From assembly GCF_902459465.1 (NCBI RefSeq), contig NC_047072.1:17341776-17405775 (forward strand): a stretch of DNA of 64,000 bases, given 5' to 3'. The notes under the pieces were generated by a model. That model was given only the letters and a program-made list of their open reading frames with translations, was not told the DNA's origin and did no database searches. This DNA comes from Asterias rubens (lineage: Eukaryota; Echinodermata; Asteroidea; Forcipulatida; Asteriidae). The stretch's first letter is position 1. Each line of letters opens with the position of its first letter. The translations under genes were made by a program, and so were the position numbers. This document shows positions 45,541 through 58,400 of this stretch, piece by piece.

Positions 45541-45783
45541 GGGTGCATTCGACTCTACCACGCGGTGCTCACTCGGGTGAGCCCCTGAAAAGAGCTAATT
45601 GAACGATCAATCACCCTCTCGAGGTGACGTCATGCGCATTAGGCCAGCCCCAAAGTGACCCACTCCACAAGCAGGGCACCTGGGGGCTGACCCGGGTGAG
45701 CCCCTGGAATGGCGTCAAAGCTATTCGAACGTACCGGGGGCAAGAACCGGGGTCGACCCAGAGATTCTAATCGAACACACCCA
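45541..45783. mobile_element. Palindromic MITE, family M7
   Basis: Third copy: GGGTGCATTCGACTCTACCA to GATTCTAATCGAACACACC. Confidence 0.83.
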
Positions 45784-46442
45784 TAGAAGCACAGCACACT
45801 CACAGTAATTTAAACAACATACATTGCGACAGTAAGCAAAATTCAATTCTCCCTCTTAAGTTAAATGTTCATATGACCAAATGATTATCTACACAAAGCA
45901 ACAAAATAAATCTTTAAAAGTCTTTTGCGTACGATCTCCGTTTAATTATACATCTATACTTTTATTGTAGGATTCTTGATGTACACCTCTTTCGTTGACA
46001 GTTTTTCAAAAATACCATAACACTTTAACAGTCCCCGTTTAAACAATAATTGTATATAACTTGTGTTAATGTCTGAGTTAAAACAAACAAAATACTCACT
46101 AAATAAAGTTCAGAACCTATCTTTTTAATACCGCTTTTTAGCTTTTTTATGTCTTCTTCAATGGTCACCTTGCCAGTTAGTTTAGAATTTTAGCATAGAT
46201 AGGGTTAGAGGCGTCTGTCCCCTGAAAAGGTCAAAACATTACCGATGCCAGCAGAGATAGGCCTATGTAATAAGTAATTAATTAGTTCTCTGTTGGCGGG
46301 ACAGACGTATCCCCATACTTTTGTTTGGGCACTGGCCTGGTGACGAGTCTTTTTTCTTTGTCTTTTCTTCCACTCTGTGCTTTTTAACAAGTGTTCTGCG
46401 CCTCTGATCATTTTGTATGTAAGGGGCGCAATATAAATTTTA

Positions 46443-46643
<201 letters not shown>

Positions 46644-46954
46644 ATCCGGAAAAAAAAGAATTTTTTTCTTTTCTAGAATACTTTGGAAAATCAAGGGGGA
46701 AAACAGAATAATATTGTTGCGCTTATTTCCATTGCCGCAAATAAATATATATACAAAATCTGAGTGTTATCAACAAGAACGTGATGCAATTATTTAAAAA
46801 ATATTGACAGAAATAATGCACAATAAAATTCATAACTCTTTTGTACACTACACAGACTGAGAAAGAATTCACGATGTTGAATTGATTTGAATTGAATTGA
46901 AAGTTGATGAAAATGAAGCCACGAAGTAAAGGTTTTTCGTTTCCTAAACGTAAC

Positions 46955-47095
46955 TTATTTACAGCCAAGCAGCTCAAAACGCAGGCAGATGGAAAAGTTC
47001 CATTCAACGGGCACGATGCGAATCTTGACCGCCAAGACGGGCTTGAAGAAGCGTCTCTCCACGATGCTGTGTTCATCTGTGTTGCCATTGAATAT
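46955..47095 (-). pseudogene. Extra exon 4 of gene E, splice acceptor lost
   Basis: A 416-bp tandem duplication (units from about 46680 and 47097) copied exon 4. This copy still encodes the F5/8C end (SIVERRFFKPVLAVKIRIVP to RFELLGCK, then TAA). However, its TTCTAG acceptor is replaced by CCAAAGT, which would shift the frame. Confidence 0.75.
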
Positions 47096-47372
47096 ACTTT
47101 GGAAAATCAAGGGGGAAAACAGAATAATATTGTTGCGCTTATTTCCATTGCCGCAAATAAATGTATATATACAAAATCTGAGTGTTATCAACAAGAACAT
47201 GATGCAATTATTTAAAAAATATTGACAGAAATAATGCACAATAAAATTCATAACTCTTTTGTACACTACACAGACTGAGAAAGAATTCACGATGTTGAAT
47301 TGATTTGAATTGAATTGAAAGTTGATGAAAATGAAGCCACGAAGTGAAGGTTTTTCGTTTCCTAAACGTAAC

Positions 47373-49174
47373 TTATTTACAGCCAAGCAGCTCAAAACGC
47401 AGGCAGATGGAAACGTTCCACTCAACGGGCACGATGCGCATCTTGACCGCCAAGACGGGCTTGAAGAAGCGCCTCTCCACGATGCTGTGTTCATCTGTGT
47501 TGCCATTGAATATCTAGAAAGAGAATAAAAAGCGTATCGTAAGATGTGTAGGAGGAGTTTATCATCTAAAAAGAAGTGACACCAAAGGAAGCTAATATTA
47601 TCATACCTGAGTTTGACCAAGTTGGTCTTTCATGTCAAGAAGACATGCCGATGAGGGTGGTTCGAACTGCACTTTGTACTTTGTCACCCACTGCGGGGCA
47701 TAGGGGTTACCATCACGCCCCTGTGTAAGTACCCCATTTACGTAGGTCGGGTTGCCTAAATCCACCTGTATCCACGGGTTGGTATCCTGAACCTCAGCAT
47801 GCCATGCTCCTATGGTATTATCATCAGGCGGTGGCTTGTTGAGACGGCCACCAGCCGGTGTTGACATTCGTAGTCCGTTATAGTTACTTGATGCGGAGAG
47901 GCTCTCATCAGGGATCGAACCATCTTCAAGACCGAGTTTCTCTGGATCAGAAAAAGAAAGATATAAGTCACGATTTATTGTACTCATAATGCCTACATTG
48001 CAGAAAGGACTCCACATAAACTTCTTAATAATACTTTCACATCAGTTCAACATTCAAGTCAATATATATTTATTGTCGTGTATTAGGAGATTGATTACAA
48101 GTAAAAGAATAGGCAACAAGAATACTAAATAACAGAAACATAAAAGGTTTGGCTCATAAATATACATAACATATTAAAATACACGTGAATAAACAACAAA
48201 ATAAAGAAATTGAACCACGTTTCGCAACCATCTACCATTTTATAAAACGGTTAACTGCACTATAGACAGAAAGGAATCTTCAAGTGTGTTCGTCTTTAGA
48301 CATAGTTGTCGGACCCTGTATTGGGTGATTCGTAGTAATTGGAGGGTGAAAGCGACACGTTGCCTTGGACCGGACGAGTTGGTCTATGAAAACCGTTTGA
48401 AACCGTTTGTTATGAAATGCATATGGATGGAAAGATGTTTTTAAAGTAGAATATGATGTCCACTCAAACATTCCTCGCAATTGCATGGTTTTCCTTACGT
48501 CATGAACTATAATACGGTTGGCCATTTTTTTTTTGTGGAGTCAAATTTTTGACTCCACAAAATGGCCAACCGTGTTAGTTCGCAAAGCAAAAGGAAACCG
48601 TGCAATTTCGAGGCATGTTTGTGTGGGTCATCATAATTCTACTTTTGTCTGATTACTCACCGAAACTAACACAGACCTTCAAAGGAGCACGCTTTACATT
48701 GCCCGAAACATTAATCTGTAGAGCAAGGTAAGAACAAACACAATATTGTAATTGATATCAAATTCATATTGTGTAATTTAAATATAAATAAATTGGTTTT
48801 ATCTTAGAGAAATACACAACAACGAATTTTACAAGTACCTGGCAAGTCATTGGTTTTGCAGTTGCGTCGTAATACGAAAAATGCGGCATTCCTTGAAAGT
48901 TGTCACGGACGTGCTCAGCACTGGCGGTGTTCATCTGACAAACTTGATTGATGTGATTGTAGTTGAAAGAGAAACATCCATGATGGCTTAGACACCGAAC
49001 TGAACATCTGACGGCAGAGATGCCTGAGATATTCATGAACGAATGGCCTAGAAGGGCGTGGTGCTCTACCGGCTGGTACAAGACCCCTCGATAAAGACCA
49101 CTCACGCTATAAGACGCTGAGACCACAAGAAACATCTTAAGCAAGAGGAAAATCAAACCACTTAACACGGCCAT
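47373..49174 (-). CDS. Secreted PAN/Apple - F5/8 type C protein E
   Basis: Exons on minus: 49174-48839, 48715-48661, 47941-47607, 47513-47373 (TAA); about 288 residues and the same design as gene D. Signal peptide MAVLSGLIFLLLKMFLVVSA. It has the same two missing Cys (EHVRDNF and GNVKRAP), which shows that they were lost before the duplication. Differences from D include a Lys in the signal peptide, AGGRLN and ACLLDM. A second, acceptor-less exon 4 lies 280 bp downstream. Secreted; role inferred from domains only. Confidence 0.86.
48351..48650. mobile_element. M4 MITE in intron 2 of gene E
   Basis: Counterpart of 41556-41855, same insertion site, so it predates the duplication. Confidence 0.8.
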
Positions 49175-49289
49175 TTTCTCACTCTGGCTTTAAATGGTGA
49201 GTTGCCGAACCTGCACACAATAGTCTAACCCCCCCCCCCCCCAGTAAGTTCATCGAAAATTGTGAAGCAATTAAATTGCAGCGGAATAT

Positions 49290-49337
49290 GTTGTCATGGT
49301 ACTAAAAAACGCCATTCTTTCTGGTCATCTTGCGTCA
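49290..49337 (-). promoter_or_regulatory. X-box-like and CRE-like promoter module of gene E
   Basis: GTTGTCATGGTACT at 49290-49303, 116 bp upstream of the ATG; TGCGTCA at 49331-49337. Confidence 0.55.
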
Positions 49338-49498
49338 CAAAAATCAATAACCCTGCTTATTGCATCCCGCTCGAAATAGGCATACACTAATTTACTTTCC
49401 CCTACTCCTTTTAGTGAAATCAATTAGGCCACCGCAAGCGTTTGCTTTCTGCAATAAAACAAAAATTGAAATTGGTTCTCTTTAGTGCACAAAACAAT

Positions 49499-49700
49499 CT
49501 GGCTTGAAATGCTAAGTTGCTGCGAACACAAACAACAGCCACCCCTACTCAGTGAGTGGGGCGGGGTCGTAGTTTAATAGACTGCACGGATATCCGTTGC
49601 CATGGTAATCGAAAACACCAGTTATTCTGGTCGTCTACGTCACAGCAACAACCGGATTGAAAACCGCTCTAGTTGTCAACAATGAACAAAGAAAATAATA
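49499..49700 (-). promoter_or_regulatory. Orphan gene C-type promoter, second copy
   Basis: Duplicate of 42701-42900, with GTTGCCATGGTAAT at 49596-49609. Confidence 0.72.
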
Positions 49701-49854
49701 ATATATTAATAGGCTAATATCGAAGTCTTATAATATAGCGCACGTATCTACCAAACAAGGTAATCATCAAGGCGCCGAGTATACAACTTTCAGAAAGATA
49801 GGTTATTGCACTGATGAATTCTGAGACCCAATTATTTAGCACCTTATAAGGGTG

Positions 49855-49992
49855 TACCAGGTGCATACAGCAGCCACAGCCAATAACACCGAGGTGGACT
49901 CCTTCTCTTTTCGATAAGTGCACTGGGTTCTTTTACATGCGTTACACAACACATGGGCCCAACGGCTTTACGTCCCATCCGAAGGACGAAGC
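49855..49992 (-). mobile_element. SINE fragment
   Basis: Duplicate of the fragment at 43057-43197. Confidence 0.7.
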
Positions 49993-50085
49993 AATGGTTA
50001 AATATTAACTAAACTTTAAATATTTGTACTTTTAGACAAACGCAAAGCAATGTTTTGAAAGGGGTTTTGTATTCTGTATTGACAT

Positions 50086-50404
50086 TTAAAGACACTGGAC
50101 ACCTTGGTAAGTGTCATACTAGTCTTCTCACTTGGTGTAGCCCAACATTATAATGCATAGAATAACAAACCTGTGAAAAATTTAACTCAAATCGGTCGTC
50201 AAAGTTGCGAGAGAAAACGGAAGAAAAAAACACCCTTGTCGCACGAAGTTGTGTGCTTTCAGATGCTTGAATTCGAGACCTCGAGGGAGTGGTTTCTCAC
50301 AAAGTTTTCTTCTTTCGATAGCTCTCCATTGCTCGTTACCAAGTAAGTTGTTATGCCATGTAAGTAGTTATTGTTAACCATAAGTGTCCATGCCGTTCCT
50401 TTAA
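50086..50404 (+). mobile_element. M1 MITE, shortened
   Basis: Duplicate of 43285-43584; it keeps GTTGCGAGAGAAAACGG, which the other copy lost, hence 19 bp longer. Confidence 0.8.
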
Positions 50405-50829
50405 AATGGAGCCTAGGATAATATACTGTGATGACATTGTTGTTGGCCACGTAATTAAATTTTGCCGCGGTTCGAAGGAGCATAGCTCCATGGTCGGATA
50501 AACCACTGGTGAACACTTTAAACGATTATTAATTTTCAAAAAGAGAATTCATTATCTTGATGCGAAATGTGCAAAAAGTGTTTCAATGATATGCGAGAAC
50601 CTCATAATTAAATTTTCTGCTTGGTTTGCTAGAGAAGCCATTGAAGTGTGTAATTCGGCCAAGATTCTACACAATGGGAAGCAATAGACTTGACCAAGTC
50701 TTAATTCCGTGTCCAACCGTTGCAGCTGCGTTGTTTGTACAATAAGCATAGACTCGTTGTAGTTAAAGACTTGAACCAGTCTATCTATTTACCAGATCAG
50801 AAAACCGAGTGCTCAGCGCAGACTAATCA

Positions 50830-51000
50830 TGCCCTTTTCGAAACGACAGGATTTGGCTTTGGATTCGGCTCAGGCTAGCTTGGCTCCTCGGTCGTTTTGA
50901 CAATTGTGCGTGGTTTGCGTATACGCGGTCGGGGTTTTAGACGAGAGAATGGAGCCTCAAGCCGAATCAATCCCCAAAGCCGTGGTTTCGAAAAGGGCCT
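50830..51000. mobile_element. Palindromic MITE, family M8
   Basis: Duplicate of 44012-44180. Confidence 0.8.
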
Positions 51001-51645
51001 ATATGAACACCCGAGTATTTGTATTTACTTTTAAAAATGTCAATAATTCAATTTTGTTTTACTTGCTTTTTTTATTTTACTTATTTATAATCTTTATGAC
51101 TGAAGCTTTGAGGAATGAAGAAACTGTCTTATACGCCCATGTTTCAACACTTTTTACTGGTCATAGTCAAAGGTTTATACGCACCCACGTGACGCGCTCT
51201 CCACAAATAGGAATAGCGAAACTGTCTGAGGTATTTATTAATAGAGGTTTAAACGCAGTTGTACGGTGAATACATTTATGAGCGCCCTCAAAATTTCTTG
51301 AGCCTGAAGTAATTCTTTTTAAATTGTACATTCAAACTCAAGTTGTGACCACGACCTTTGCACCTTCTTCTTGTCGATTTTAGCTTTCAGCAGGGGTAAA
51401 ACACACTTTTCTTCTTCTTTTAGTTAACGTAGTTTTTCAGAAAGAGGTAGTTTCGCACTCAAATAATAAAATACTTCAGGCCTGAAGCCTTTTATTAGAC
51501 ATCTGAAAGCACACCTTTGTACAACAAGGGTGTTTTTTCTTTCCTTATTTTCTTGCAACTTTTCGATGACCAATTGAGCCCAAATTTGTGCACGTTTGTT
51601 ATTTTGTGCAAACATGTATTATGATACACCAAGTGAGAATACTTA

Positions 51646-51886
51646 GCCCAATATCATAGCGCTGCTAAGCACATAAATTTGCTAAGCATGAAATTTTTTC
51701 CTTGCTAAAAACAAGATTACCAACCAAATTTCCATTTGGTGCCTATTGCTTGTTACTGGTATTCAGCTGTTGTTTGCTTATCCTGGAAATCAAGTGGAAA
51801 TATTGATGGTAATCTTGTTTTTATCAAGGAAGAAATTTCATGCTGAGCAAATTTTTGTGCTTAGCAGCTCTATGAAATTGGGCCAA
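51646..51886. mobile_element. Palindromic MITE, family M5
   Basis: GCCCAATATCATAGCGCTGC / GCAGCTCTATGAAATTGGGC ends, CTTGCTAAAAACAAGATTAC / GTAATCTTGTTTTTATCAAG inside. It is nested in an M1-derived remnant (AAGCACACCTTTGTACAACA ... GGTGTCCAGTGCG). Confidence 0.85.
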
Positions 51887-53247
51887 GGTTTTTTACAATT
51901 ACTTAAGGTGTCCAGTGCGTTCTGGTGAGAGTTCATGTGTCTATGTCCAGCCACTAGCAAGGTATTGTAAACTGCTCAGCCAATTATATTGATATGTCTG
52001 CTAAGCAAATTATTGTTTCAAATAATAACTTTAACATTGGTGTTTTTTCCTCACTCTTCCTAAAGATACCTAATTATTTGAAAGATTGTTGTAACCCTTC
52101 CTTACGGTATTGAGTTACTTGTATTATTCCTTTTGGAAATCAAATTAAATCTAATCTAATTTAATTCCCATTGACACTTTAAAACCAATAATTCAAGAAA
52201 TATAAAACAAGAAATAATAAAACAAGAAATCAAATCAAATCAAATTATGCTAATTTTATTCACAATAACACTTTTAAACCAAATCATAATTCAGACAACT
52301 AGAAACCACGTTCAGTTTGATCATACTTAAGCTAGACTAACTCCTTTCTAATGTAATAAAATTCAACTAGCATTCTAATGGCTTCAAGTTGCATGTGGCC
52401 CAGTCTCATAGAGCTGCTTTACCACAAAAAAGTACAAGTAGCTAAGCAGAACAAAGTTATGCTAACAAGAAAAGGTATCATGCCATGCCAAGTGATTATC
52501 TGTGTAGTTCCAGTATGGCAGGAGGTTCTACCCCCCCCCCCCCCCCCGGAGATTCTGTCCCCCATTGAACTGTGTACAAACTACTTCCAATAGCGCTCTA
52601 TTTTAAAGTCATCCTCCTTCAGCCCATGTTCATTTCCCATTATGGGGAACAGGATTTCCCGGCAGTGTGAAAATGGGAGAAGTTTGGGACACTAGGAGGT
52701 TATCCCACTTCCCCAAAAAGTCTCCAATTAACATTGACAAACTAGTTCATAAAAATATTCGCAAAACAAACTTTTGAATGAAATCTCACTCTGCTTAAAG
52801 GATTGTTACTGAATTGGTAAGAAACAAAAATCGTGAGGATCACAGATTTACATTCAACTTACACGGTCTAATTATGATGATAGTTGAAAACAACCCATTG
52901 AAATATTTTTGTTTTAAATGTCATATCTGGAGTTTATCGTTTAGTGTGCGCTTTATTAATTTTTCTTTTTGCATCGATTTCATGCGAAAATGTGAATCGG
53001 TTTTTCACTATTCTCTCGTGACCAAGATGGCCGATCGATCTCAAACTTCTACAGGTTTGTCAGTTTATATTATATCTGGTGGATTACATAAAGTGCTTAC
53101 ACTGCCAGCAACTGTTTTGTCCGCAAAACCAACTCTGTAATGTTCCTTTAACTATTTGTAAATGCAATGCCATAAACTGCTGATCCTCTTCTTTAGCTGT
53201 TCCAACAATAGACACTGCAACCCACTGGAAAGGGAAGAGCCGACTAC
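51887..53247. other. Intergenic between the array and NDUFB4
   Basis: No coding region recognised. Holds a half M5 (about 52390-52500) and a C run at 52531. TTTATT at 52952-52957 (AATAAA on minus) could be the NDUFB4 poly(A) signal. Confidence 0.5.
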
Positions 53248-54956
53248 TTAACATCTCATTAGTGATCTGGGTTTCTTCCAGGTTCCTTCTTTAAACATGC
53301 GTATCTCATAATTCTGCAAAGGGGGGGGGGGGGAAATTAAATACAAAAATTATGGTTTGTCAACATTATGTTTCTAGAATATTAGGTATTGATGTTCTGT
53401 ACACAAATATGGTAGTGGCCGTACAATAAAGGTGAGATTCTTTATTGCACCGCCTGACCCTGCAAGGTTTTTGTTCCTGTCCTCGGACTAAGTTTTGCGG
53501 CGGTTCAAATTTCCCAATGACGCTAAATGATTGCGGGTATGTGGCGCACTAAATACATGTAGATCCTATTGAGTACCGGTATATCGAGTGCATTGCGCCT
53601 GCGTAAAGCTAGCGAATGCGCGCCAACACGCATATCTTTCAGCACTGGACGATATTCAAAGCGAAGTTCCCAAACGTTATCTGTGTCAAAACTTGAAACT
53701 TCCACAAGTTTAATCATGGTCATGTGATGGGCTTTTACCCATTACAAATGAGTCACAAATTTGGCCAATACGCTAAAAATTACGCACAAATTCAAACAAA
53801 GCAACTATACACTAGACTGGCACTAGTCATTCTTTCATTTAATGTCTCTACCTTGTATTTGGAGAAGAGATACATTAAGCCCAATGGCGGTGCAAGTCCC
53901 CACATTATCCCCAAGAAGGTGGTCTTTGGGGTGGCTTTGAAGAAGCGATAAGAGCTGTGCCTTGCATGGTTCCATCGGACAACAGCCGGGTCCATCTAAG
54001 ATTGTAAGAAGAACGGACATGCAATGTAAATTAATCCAAAATAATAAAATAAGGGATAAATTTCCGTATCCTGCCACCACTTTTTCACTCATGTTTGCAA
54101 ACTCATTGAGGTGAATTAGTTAGATAAAATATTATTTCACATCAAATGAAAAAGTTGTGGGATGATATTTATTGATACGGAAACTTTTCCAAAATAAGAA
54201 ATCAATTAGGCTTGCATGTTGAAGGAACCAACATGCCTGTACATGTATGCAACGTGCAATATGATGGTCCACACAGCACATGGTAACCAATGGATGAAGT
54301 TTTTATGATGAGCGCAGCCACATAGTTCCAGGTGTTGTAGAGAATTTGGAAATCAAATAACTGTAACGCTCTGACGAGGGTCAAAGACCCGAGCGTCACA
54401 TACATACAAACATCTGACTATATATGGGCCTTGGGGGCGGAGTTTGACAGGAAGTGAACACTGCATTTCAACCACATTTCAACACTTTTAGTTTTACAAA
54501 TCAAACAAATAGACTTAACTATTATATAAAAAGCTAAATTTGTAAAATTTTCTACCCACCCCCAGAACTCAGAAGTATACTAATTATTACAGAAATAACT
54601 TGGGAGCAATGTATTGTTCGTCAACCTTTTTATAAAGGAGTACTGCGACCATGGATGGAGGAATATGCCTATTAAGAAGACTGCAATTTGTGCAACTGTG
54701 CCATGGTTGAACTTGATTGAATGAAGAAAGGTCGACTTGGTAAATTCAGTTTCAAAATCAAAAAGCAACAAACAACTGAGTTGGCTCTCTTGTATGGCAC
54801 CACACACATGACATAAGTTTTCCTTACCAACATCCCTTTCGCCTTAGGGTTGTTAATTTTCCTTTGATAATCTCTCCTGATCTCATTTCGAATTACGGCT
54901 CTCTCCTCCACCGCTTTTCTTTCCTCCATCGATAGTCCTAGACTAGCGTCGGCCAT
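53248..54956 (-). CDS. NDUFB4: NADH dehydrogenase 1 beta subcomplex subunit 4
   Basis: Three exons on minus: 54956-54828 (ATG in a good AAAATGGCC context), 53995-53852, 53313-53248 (TAA); both introns GT-AG in phase 0, giving about 112 residues. The N-terminal part LSMEERKAVEERAVIRNEIR then DYQRKINNPKAKGML matches the family pattern of a charged matrix-side helix followed by NDPxxxG. DPAVVRWNHARHSSYRFFKA then TPKTTFLGIMWGLAPPLGLM matches the ALLRW...PTP region and single membrane helix. The end (YEIRMFKEGTWKKP) matches the RKEKLIxEG tail. Accessory subunit of respiratory complex I in the mitochondrial inner membrane. It lies divergent from QRSL1 with about 480 bp between start codons. Exon 3 is the least certain part, being supported by phase and position. 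Confidence 0.82.
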
Positions 54957-55006
54957 TTTGACCAAAGTTGAGCCTGGCACCAATTTTGGTGCTGGCACGA
55001 AATTTC

Positions 55007-55291
55007 AGTTATCCGTCAACGACCGTCGAAATACCTACCATCTGCGTACTGTAGGGCCTTTCTAAACCACGGCTTGGGCTCCGGCTCAGGCTTAGGCTCC
55101 GCGTGCTGTGTACGAAGCTTGCATTTTGGATGGAGCAGCCAACCTGCATTTTGGAGCAGCGCGTATTGCACGGATAGCAGCACGCGGAGCCTGAGCCGGA
55201 TCCCAAGCCGTGGTTTGAGAAAGGCCCCTGGTTTCATTGTGGGAGAGCTCCGAATGACTGCCCTTAACGGTCGTTGACGAATAACTGATAC
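55007..55291. promoter_or_regulatory. Shared NDUFB4/QRSL1 promoter holding an inverted-repeat element
   Basis: Outer arms TTATCCGTCAACGACCGT / ACGGTCGTTGACGAATAA; inner arms GGGCCTTTCTAAACCACGGC / GCCGTGGTTTGAGAAAGGCC and GGCTCCGCGTGCTG / CAGCACGCGGAGCC. The ends of the inner part resemble family M8. It occupies most of the interval between the two divergent genes, and no TATA box is evident. Confidence 0.65.
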
Positions 55292-55432
55292 TCGATCAGC
55301 ATTGGTTTTTGGCCCTGAAGTTAGTTCATTGACAATAAACGTGGGACTGGATGGTTCGTGTTGTCGAGAGGTTCAGTGTAGCTGCCAGCAACTTTTCTTC
55401 ATGTTGAAATAAACGTCAAAGTCAGAGTGTCC

Positions 55433-58400
55433 ATGGAAAGAATACGCGAGGTCAGAATTCCACTTATTATTATTATGCAATGTTTGGCAAGGGTTCTTTT
55501 ATGTCTTTGTTCTGCTTGTTCTGGGATAGGAGTATGGGATGGGACGGGAGGGGGGAGGGGCCGGGTGTACATGTAACATGGTGTATTGTAGGCTTGCTAG
55601 CCAGAGTCGCCAGAGAGGAGGGGGGGGGGGGGCATACTCAGTCATGATGGGTACGAGCATGGAGGTAGAATTAGAATCTAAAGATAGGTAGGAGTTACTC
55701 CTAGAACTGTTTCGGTTTCGTCCGGCTATCGTCGCCCGTAACGATAGCCGGACGAAACCAAAATAGTTCTAGGAGTAGGTAGGAGTTGGGGTTCGGGTCA
55801 CATAGGAAGGAAGAGGACAGAGATGGTGGGCAGTCGATAGCGGAACGAACCTCATTCATATAAAATGATATATGATACGAGGGTGTTTTCCCTGGGCTGT
55901 GACCCTGTGTCGACGGTTCCAGAAATAAACAACTCGAAATACACATGTCGTTTGGTTTGTGACTTTCGCACAATAGTATGGTCATGAACAGTTGCCGTAA
56001 CCCTCCTGCCGACGGCGGAGGGTAACGTTATCGCAACAAGGTCATGAATGGAGTAAATATCTACAACTAAGTTTTAGTAACACCTTACGATTATTTAATT
56101 CCTAGATTGCGTTAAGGCTTCGTAGTGGAGCCTTGTCGGCTGATGACCTTCTCCACCAATGTCAACAACGAGCCAGGAAACTCCAACGACTCAACGCCTT
56201 CATCACCCAAACTCCAGAGCTAGCTCAGAAGCAGTCAGAGGAAGCGGGAGAAAGATACAAGAAAGGTATCCAGAGGTTACTTTGACAATCAAAAAAGAGA
56301 CGACTCATTGCTCTTTGCGTTTCTGTAGAGTCAGATTTACTTGAGTTCCAGAGTTATCTCCACTAGGCCATAGCTTCTTGTACTTCTAGAAACTATAAGT
56401 TTCTAGAAGTAAGCTTCTTGGAGCTTGTAAAGTTTACTGAACAGAAATTTCCAAGACCAAATATCTGGCCTTGAATTACATGCAGACCACATAGGCAATG
56501 GCCTATACTGCCCCTTGTCTTGGCCTTGGTGCCCCTTGTCTTGGCCTTGGTGCCCCTTGTCTTGGCCTTGGTGCCCCTTGTCTTGGCCTTGGTGCCCCTT
56601 GTCTTGGCCTTGGTGCCCCTTGTCTTGGCCTTGCTGCCCCTTGTCTTGGCCTTGGTGCCCCTTGTCTTGGCCTTGGTGCCCCTTCAACAAAAAAAAGGTG
56701 CCCTTTCAAAGATGAATTTCTAGTCCTGAATGATATTTCTGTCTGGGTAAATTTTTAAATAATTCTTTTGGTGAACAAAGGTAAATTTACTAGGACTTGA
56801 ATTTGCACCCTTTGGACTACTCTGCCAACTGAGTTATCTCGCCCTAATGTTGGCGGTTTCCCTACTTTGTGAATAATCTTAGGGGGGGTGGCTAGTCAGT
56901 AGCTATTCGATCTTTAACTGTTGTAGTGGGGTGTGGTGGCCGAGCAGATAAGAGCATTCGACTCAAGTTCGGGTGGTTAAGTCAAAGGGTGTGTGGGTTC
57001 AAATCCCAGGCGTGACACTTGTGTCCCTGAGCAAGACACTTATAACCACTTAAAGCTTCTCTCCACCTATGAATGAGGGGAGAGATGGTTTATGTGAATG
57101 ATTAGCTTGGAGCGTGGTAACCCGCAGCACCCGCTGTATACTCCTAGGAGAGTTGAGATGGTTTAAGCATGAAATAATATAGCCTAGTGACCAGGAAGCC
57201 ACTTTGATACGCCCTTTGGGCTGTGATAAAGCGCTATAAAAAAATAAATTAATAGCGAGGCATTACATCCGAGTTTACAATACATTGATTCTAGGAGATG
57301 CTTTACTGCAAAACTAACAGTCTATTTTGATTGGTCTAAAGGTAAACCGAAGGGTAAACTTGATGGTATCCCGATTGCAGTCAAGGATAACTTCAGTACC
57401 AAGGGAATCGAAACAACATGTGCATCTCGAATGCTGCAAGGTAAACCTGTTTTGTATACAAATTTCTGAGTTAAGCCCGGTTCATACTTCCTGCGAATGC
57501 GAATACGAAGCGAATCTTGACGTCACAAATTCGCAACGAATAATTCGCAGCAGTTGAACTCTGCTCTACTCCCTTGCGAATAATCGCTGCAAAAGGAGGA
57601 TGTGACGTCAAATTCGCCTCGCATTCGCAGGATGTATGAACCGGGCTTTAAGGTATTGGCAATGATGTAAGAACAGTTTTGGGTCATTCAGAGGGCTCAA
57701 TTTCAGTGATCAATTTCAGTTTAAAGGCAGTGTACACTATTGGTAATTACTCAAAATAATTATTAGCATAAAACCTTTCTTGGTGACAAGTAATGGCAAG
57801 AGGTTGATGGTATAAAACATTGTGAGAAACGGCTCCCACTGAAGTGCCATAGTTTTTGAGAAAGAAGTAATTTTCCACGAATTTGAGTTCGAGACCTCAG
57901 ATTTAGAACTTGAGGTCTCAAAATCAACCATCTAAACGCACACAACTTCGTGTGACAAAGGTGTTTTTTCTTCTTCATTATTATCTCGCAAGTTTGATGA
58001 CCGATTGAGCTCAAATGTTCACAGGTTTGTTATTTTATGCACATGTTGAGATACACCAACTGTGAAGGCTAGTCTTTGACAATTACCAATAGTGTCCACT
58101 GCCTTTAAAGCCAGTGTACACTAATGGTAAATGTCAAGGACCAGTCTTCTCACTTGGTGTATCTCAACATATATGCATAAAATAACAAACCTGTGAAAAT
58201 TTGAGCTTGATTGGTCGTCAGAGTTGTGAGATAACTATGAAAGAAAAAACACCCTTGTCACACGAAGTTGTGTGCTTTCAGATGCTTGATTTCGAGACCT
58301 CAAAATTCTAAACTTGAGGTCTCCAAATCAAATTCATGGAAAATTACTTCTTTCTTGAAAACTACTCCACTTTAGAGGGAGCCGTTTCTCACAATGTTTT

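Larger units (their letters stand above)
47094..51494. repeat. Segmental duplication copy 2 (gene E unit)
   Basis: Matches 40300-44666. The right limit is after CAGGCCTGAAGCCTTTTAT, where the two copies diverge abruptly. Confidence 0.88.

Noticed and set aside
54957-54998. N-terminal extension of NDUFB4
   Set aside because: Would begin with GTG; the ATG at 54956 has a good initiation context.
56498-56758. Repetitive open frames in all frames
   Set aside because: 21-bp minisatellite in a QRSL1 intron; the period is a multiple of three, so frames stay open without coding.
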